From NCBI GenBank assembly GCA_028697565.1, contig JAQVEU010000020.1, forward strand, positions 1-10,068: a stretch of DNA of 10,068 nucleotides, given 5' to 3'. How positions within the stretch are numbered: position 1 is the stretch's first letter; each line of letters opens with the position of its first letter. The notes under the pieces were generated by a model, which saw only the letters and a list, made by a program, of their open reading frames with translations, ran no database searches and had not been told where the DNA came from. Shown piece after piece: positions 6,846 to 10,068 of this stretch. This DNA is from Candidatus Ratteibacteria bacterium. Its GTDB lineage: Bacteria > Ratteibacteria > UBA8468 > B48-G9 > JAFGKM01. The translations under genes were made by a program, and so were the position numbers.

Positions 6846-8181
6846 ATTCAGAAAGATATTTTTCTGCTATCTCCTTACTTTTTCCTTCAACATAAATACG
6901 CACAATGGGTTCTGTTCCTGATGGTCTTATGTGAACCCATCCGTCCTGTCTTATTATTTTTATCCCATCCTCAAGATTCATCTGTTCTTTTTCTGATGCA
7001 GCCTTTTTAATTTTTTCTACAATTTCTGCTGCCATTCGTTTATCTGATACTTCAACCTTTCGCTTCAGCAGAACATACACTGGCATCTCTTCTATTATCT
7101 CCGATATCTCTCTTTCTCTATACGCCATGTATTCAAGAATTAACGCCATACCAATAAAACTATCTCTTCCGTAGTGTACATCAGGAAATATCACACCTCC
7201 ATTACCTTCTCCCCCTATAACAGCACCTAACTCCTTCATCTTCTCCACAACATTTATCTCCCCTATCTTTGTTCTGTAGACATAGACCCCTGCATTTTTG
7301 GCTATATCCTCTATAAGTGATGTTGTAGAAAGATTAACAACAATATCCCCCTTTTTGTGATATTCAAGTATATCTCTTGTAGTAAGGGCAACAACCAGTT
7401 CTTCTCCGGGTATATGTCCATTTTCGCATGTAAAAGACAGACGGTCACAGTCAGTATCCTGAGCAAAACCAATGTTCGCCTTTTCTCTTATAACTGTTTC
7501 GGAAAGTGCTGTAAGATTCTCCGACAGTGGTTCCGGATTATGGCTGAAAATACCATGGGGTTCTTTATTTATCACAATAACCTCACACCCCATTTCTTTT
7601 AAAAAGTTCTCTGTTCTTACAGCCCCTACACCCTGACATACATCAACAACAACCTTAAATTTTCTCTTTTTTATCCTTTCAACATCCACTGTTCTAAATA
7701 TTCCATTAAAGTACCTCTCTGTATATTTTCCTGAATAAAGATAACCTGGTTCTTTTGAAACAGTAAAGGACCTTTTATAATAAATATCAAGAAGTTTCTG
7801 CATTTCTGTTGCATTAAGAAAGGTACCTCTTTCAGAAAAAAACTTTATTCCGTTGTATTCTTGGGGATTATGGCTACCTGTAATGACAGCCCCTGCTGCA
7901 TTTCCTGTTTCCACTTTTTCTATTATATATCCCATCTCCGGGGTGGGCGCAATTCCAAGGTCAACCACATCTTTTCCTGTACACAGAAGTCCTGTAATTA
8001 TAGAGTCCTTCAAAGATAAACTGCTGGTTCTTGTATCACAACACACAAAAATCTTTTTTGTTTTTATATAACTCCCAAAGACAACACCAAAGTTAAAAAC
8101 AATCTCAGATGTAAGAAATTCAGGATATATTCCTCTTATCCCAGCCACACTTATATGCAGCTCATTTTTTATTCTGTTCAT
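6823..8181 (-). CDS. glmM: Phosphohexomutase, phosphoglucosamine/phosphomannomutase family
   Basis: 452 residues, an alpha-D-phosphohexomutase that moves phosphate between C6 and C1 of a hexose phosphate through a phosphoserine. Four domains are marked by their motifs: the N-terminal SVAGIRG (11-17); the phosphoserine Ser103 in TGSHNPQEYNGIKFF; the metal site DTDCDR (242-247), where most relatives have DGDADR; the sugar-specificity loop GGEGNGGVIFP (323-333); and the phosphate loop RPSGTEP (419-425). GEGNGG rather than GEQSGH or GEYSGH resembles the archaeal-type GlmM subgroup, so glucosamine 6-phosphate is the preferred guess, with mannose or glucose phosphate possible. The symbol is tentative. 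The ATG has no clear Shine-Dalgarno sequence. It lies 38 bp after truB and probably shares its transcript. Confidence 0.85.
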   Translation of the reverse strand: MNRIKNELHISVAGIRGIYPEFLTSEIVFNFGVVFGSYIKTKKIFVCCDTRTSSLSLKDSIITGLLCTGKDVVDLGIAPTPEMGYIIEKVETGNAAGAVITGSHNPQEYNGIKFFSERGTFLNATEMQKLLDIYYKRSFTVSKEPGYLYSGKYTERYFNGIFRTVDVERIKKRKFKVVVDVCQGVGAVRTENFLKEMGCEVIVINKEPHGIFSHNPEPLSENLTALSETVIREKANIGFAQDTDCDRLSFTCENGHIPGEELVVALTTRDILEYHKKGDIVVNLSTTSLIEDIAKNAGVYVYRTKIGEINVVEKMKELGAVIGGEGNGGVIFPDVHYGRDSFIGMALILEYMAYREREISEIIEEMPVYVLLKRKVEVSDKRMAAEIVEKIKKAASEKEQMNLEDGIKIIRQDGWVHIRPSGTEPIVRIYVEGKSKEIAEKYLSEFISLISS

Positions 8182-8209
8182 AGTAATAAACTCAAAATTC
8201 GTCTTTTTC

Positions 8210-8240
8210 TTTCTACTCTCTACTTTCTACTCTCTACTTT
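8210..8240. repeat. 14-bp tandem duplication at the truB 3' end
   Basis: TTTCTACTCTCTAC occurs at 8210-8223 and again, identical, at 8224-8237, followed by a partial third start (TTTCT). The array spans the truB stop codon (8222-8220): its minus-strand form GTAGAGAGTAGAAA encodes the last residues VESRK and the stop, so the repeat has probably written the end of the protein. Confidence 0.75.
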
Positions 8241-8909
8241 CTTTATAGGTATAAGATATCTTTCCAGACCATTTTTTTCTATCTCTTTAAGTGTTGCAGT
8301 ATCCTCTATTTTAAATCTACCTACCCTTGTCCTTTTTAATGCTGACTGAGTTCCTCCACAACCAAGTTTGTTACCGATGTCTCTGCATAGGGACCTTATA
8401 TATGTACCTTTTGAACAAACAACAGTGAAGTCCACATATGGAAGAGAGATGCTCTTTATATCAAGACGTTTAATCACAACTGTTCTTTTTGGGGGAGATA
8501 CATCTATTCCCTTTCTATGCAATTTATATAGAGGGACACCATCTTTTTTGATAGCAGATACCACAGGTGGTACCTGTTCTATCTCTCCTTCAAATTCTTT
8601 GATAACCCCTATAATCTCTTGTTCTGATACAACAACCTCTTTTTTTTCAATAACCTTTCCTTTAATATCATCTGTATCTGTTTTTATCCCAAGCAACAAT
8701 CTTGCCTCATATTCTTTGTCTTCATGCATAAAAACGTTGCTCATTTTTGTACCTTTCCCTATGCAGATGATAAGTACACCTGATGCAAGAGGGTCAAGTG
8801 TTCCAGCATGCCCTATCTTATTTTTAAGACCAAAAGTTCTTTTTATAAATCTTATTACATCATAAGAAGTAATACCATCCGGTTTGTTAACGGGTATTAT
8901 CCCATCCAT
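8220..8909 (-). CDS. truB: tRNA pseudouridine-55 synthase TruB
   Basis: Isomerises U55 in the T-loop of tRNAs to pseudouridine. 229 residues, complete for the catalytic domain but without the C-terminal extension (PUA or TruB-C) of the ~300-residue enzymes, as in several other bacteria. The N-terminus GIIPVNKPDGITSYDVIR is canonical. The catalytic Asp39 lies in GHAGTLDPLASGVL (33-46); KEYEARLLLGIKTDTDD, QVPPVVSAIKKDGVPLYKLHRKG and SKGTYIRSLCRDIG are the other family blocks. The ATG at 8909 is set by homology; it has no Shine-Dalgarno site. The frame stays open for 64 codons upstream without ATG, GTG or TTG. It lies downstream of the NrnA-like gene, a common pairing, and upstream of the mutase. 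Its last residues are formed by a tandem repeat. Confidence 0.95.
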   Translation of the reverse strand: MDGIIPVNKPDGITSYDVIRFIKRTFGLKNKIGHAGTLDPLASGVLIICIGKGTKMSNVFMHEDKEYEARLLLGIKTDTDDIKGKVIEKKEVVVSEQEIIGVIKEFEGEIEQVPPVVSAIKKDGVPLYKLHRKGIDVSPPKRTVVIKRLDIKSISLPYVDFTVVCSKGTYIRSLCRDIGNKLGCGGTQSALKRTRVGRFKIEDTATLKEIEKNGLERYLIPIKKVESRK

Positions 8910-9066
8910 AATAGTTTTATTGATACCAATTTTGTCTTCAAAAAATACAACGTTGTTGACTTCCTTATCGGCTTCGTCAACATACCGTCCGTATGCCTCC
9001 TTGCCGATTTCGTCGTCGCCTTGCTCTATCCTTGAATCCGAACCGTTATCATACTCGCATTCAAAA
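8910..9066. other. Compositionally distinct spacer between nrnA and truB
   Basis: 157 bp between two co-directional genes. Roughly 8950-9050 is visibly richer in G and C (runs such as CGTCGTCGCC) than the genes around it. Read toward truB it contains no stop in the truB frame; the reading (SDSRIEQGDDEIGKEAYGR, then YVDEADKEVNNVVFFEDK) looks like an acidic protein segment. There is no ATG, GTG or TTG in that frame, so ordinary initiation there is unlikely. It could be an inserted repeat, a coding remnant or an unrecognised extension. Confidence 0.5.
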
Positions 9067-9100
9067 CTATAATTTTGAATGCAAATTCGTATGAGATAAC
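9045..9100. repeat. 56-bp imperfect palindrome across the nrnA stop codon
   Basis: The core is perfect: GCATTCAAAA (9057-9066) with TTTTGAATGC (9073-9082) around a 6-base loop. After small asymmetric internal loops the pairing resumes with ATAC (9051-9054)/GTAT (9089-9092) and GTTATC (9045-9050)/GATAAC (9095-9100), giving 20 paired positions in all. The nrnA stop (9069-9067) lies in the loop. There is no T run, so it is not a classical terminator. It may stabilise or process the mRNA, or be one end of an inserted element. Confidence 0.65.
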
Positions 9101-10068
9101 ATTATATAAATCTCATTCAATATCTTTTTTTCCACTTCATCTATTGAGATATTTTTCAAATGACATCCTGCTGCCTTTTTATGCCCTCCTCCTCCAAACT
9201 TTGCAGCTATTCTTTCTACATCAAACCTTCCCTTGCTTCTTAAACTTACATTTATCATACTTCCTGCTTCTTTAAGTAAAAATACTATATTTGCCTCTTT
9301 TATTTTTATCAAAAGGTCAATAAATCCCTCTGTGTCTTCCCCTTTTGTTCTTGTAGCACGATACATATCCCTGGTTACTTTCATCCAGCAAATCTTTTTC
9401 TTTTTATCAAACTGTAGTCCAATCAATGCCAATGAAAGTAGTTTAATAGACCTTAATGGCCTTTCCATATAAACCTTTTTGGCAATTTTTTCAGGCGACG
9501 CCCCTTTGTTTATTAGGTCCCGTACAACATCCATAGTAGATGGTTTGATATTATGAACAAAACTTCCTGTATCTGTAAGTATAGATGTATAAAGACACTC
9601 TGCCTCTTTTTTTGATATTTTTTTAGTAAACCGTGAGAGTAGAAAATAAACCATCTCTCCTGTTGCAGAAAAATTATGATTAACCCAGTTAACATCTGCA
9701 AAGCATGAATTAGAAAAGTGGTGGTCTATATTGATAATAATTTTTGCCTTTTTAATAAATTTGTATATATTACCTGTTCTATCAGGAAAACCACAGTCAA
9801 TTACTATTGCAACATCTGGACTTAGTGAAATACCAGAAATATTAGTATAAACCTTCCTGCCCCATGGAAGGAATTTATATATGGCTGGGATATTATCCTG
9901 ATTAACAATAACAACTTTTTTCCCTTCCCTCTTTAGGGCACTATAAAGTGCAAGTTCACTTCCTATGGCATCTCCATCTATATTACGGTGTGTAGTAAGC
10001 AAAAAAGAACATCCGTTTTTTATAATCTTTACTATCTCTGAAACCTTTTTGGAATCATCAAATCCTAA
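9067..10068 (-). CDS. nrnA: DHH/DHHA1 phosphoesterase, NrnA-like, 5' end outside the window
   Basis: Cytosolic phosphoesterase of the RecJ-like DHH superfamily. NrnA enzymes degrade 2-5-nt RNAs (nanoRNase) and dephosphorylate pAp. The frame is open to the window edge (about 333 residues visible), and the TTG at 10002 is internal: upstream codons read GFDDSKKVSEIVKIIKNGCS, a natural family N-terminus, so only a few residues are missing. Metal-binding motifs in order: HRNIDGDAIGSELAL, AIVIDCGFPDRTG, the signature NIDHHFSN and ILTDTGSF. The C-terminal DHHA1 domain shows SLRSKGRFDVERIAAKFGGGGHKKAAGC, the substrate-binding GGGH loop. In many bacteria this gene lies between rbfA and truB, and truB is indeed next. 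The last residues (about HTNLHSKL) lie within the palindrome and may be a late addition. Confidence 0.93.
   Translation of the reverse strand, partial: LGFDDSKKVSEIVKIIKNGCSFLLTTHRNIDGDAIGSELALYSALKREGKKVVIVNQDNIPAIYKFLPWGRKVYTNISGISLSPDVAIVIDCGFPDRTGNIYKFIKKAKIIINIDHHFSNSCFADVNWVNHNFSATGEMVYFLLSRFTKKISKKEAECLYTSILTDTGSFVHNIKPSTMDVVRDLINKGASPEKIAKKVYMERPLRSIKLLSLALIGLQFDKKKKICWMKVTRDMYRATRTKGEDTEGFIDLLIKIKEANIVFLLKEAGSMINVSLRSKGRFDVERIAAKFGGGGHKKAAGCHLKNISIDEVEKKILNEIYIMLSHTNLHSKL

Noticed and set aside
6849..6866. CAGAAA/TTTCTG hairpin just after the LOG-family stop, considered as a terminator
   Set aside because: The stem is only 6 bp of weak pairs with no T run after it on the plus strand, and it lies inside the mutase coding region.
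8897..8983. Possible 28-residue leader peptide on the minus strand, with AAGGAGG at 9002-8996 and its stop just past the truB ATG
   Set aside because: The spacing from AAGGAGG to the ATG is 12 bases, longer than usual, and the peptide has no recognisable features. It could couple to truB translation, but chance is as likely.
8884..9072. 62-codon open frame on the plus strand opposite the nrnA-truB spacer
   Set aside because: It begins inside truB antisense, has no Shine-Dalgarno site, and is explained by the stop-poor composition of the spacer.

Overview
The window is AT-rich bacterial chromosome. It uses AGA/AGG arginine and ATA isoleucine codons heavily, and all gene content is bacterial: type IA topoisomerase, short TruB, NrnA-type DHH phosphoesterase, CimA, long NfeD, Shine-Dalgarno sites and a sigma70-like promoter. 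I cannot name the phylum. The mutase looks closer to the archaeal-type phosphoglucosamine mutase subgroup, and the intergenic spaces carry short palindromic and tandem repeats. Both fit an uncultivated or thermophile-like lineage, but that is inference. No phage, transposase, CRISPR, tRNA or rRNA sequence was recognised.

Layout. (1) Positions 1-2748, plus strand: the 3' part of topA, a HisA-like isomerase whose start lies inside topA, and a small exported single-HKD phospholipase-D-family protein overlapping the isomerase stop. The three are tightly packed and probably one transcript. (2) Positions 2852-4414, minus strand: a full-length citramalate synthase (cimA) with its own promoter, Shine-Dalgarno site and candidate terminator. 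(3) Positions 4415-4870: a gene-free divergent spacer with at least five short C/G-rich hairpins, a degenerate 15-bp tandem repeat, and the promoters of both flanking genes. (4) Positions 4895-6845, plus strand: a long-form NfeD membrane protease overlapping a LOG-family (TIGR00730-type) nucleotide hydrolase. (5) Positions 6823-10068, minus strand, read right to left: an NrnA-like DHH phosphoesterase (5' end beyond the window), truB, and a phosphohexomutase. The last converges on and overlaps the LOG gene.

How the genes fit together. NrnA and TruB are common neighbours in the bacterial translation-factor/RNA-maintenance cluster. The mutase supplies sugar phosphates for the envelope. CimA opens the pyruvate route to isoleucine, and HisA belongs to histidine synthesis. 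NfeD and the exported PLD-like protein act at the membrane or outside it. This is mostly housekeeping chromosome and I see no convincing new multi-gene system. The items most worth a second look are the compositionally odd, stop-free 190-bp stretch with a 56-bp palindrome between nrnA and truB, the HisA-like protein with an altered conserved motif and a ~30-residue insertion, and the hairpin cluster at 4531-4798.
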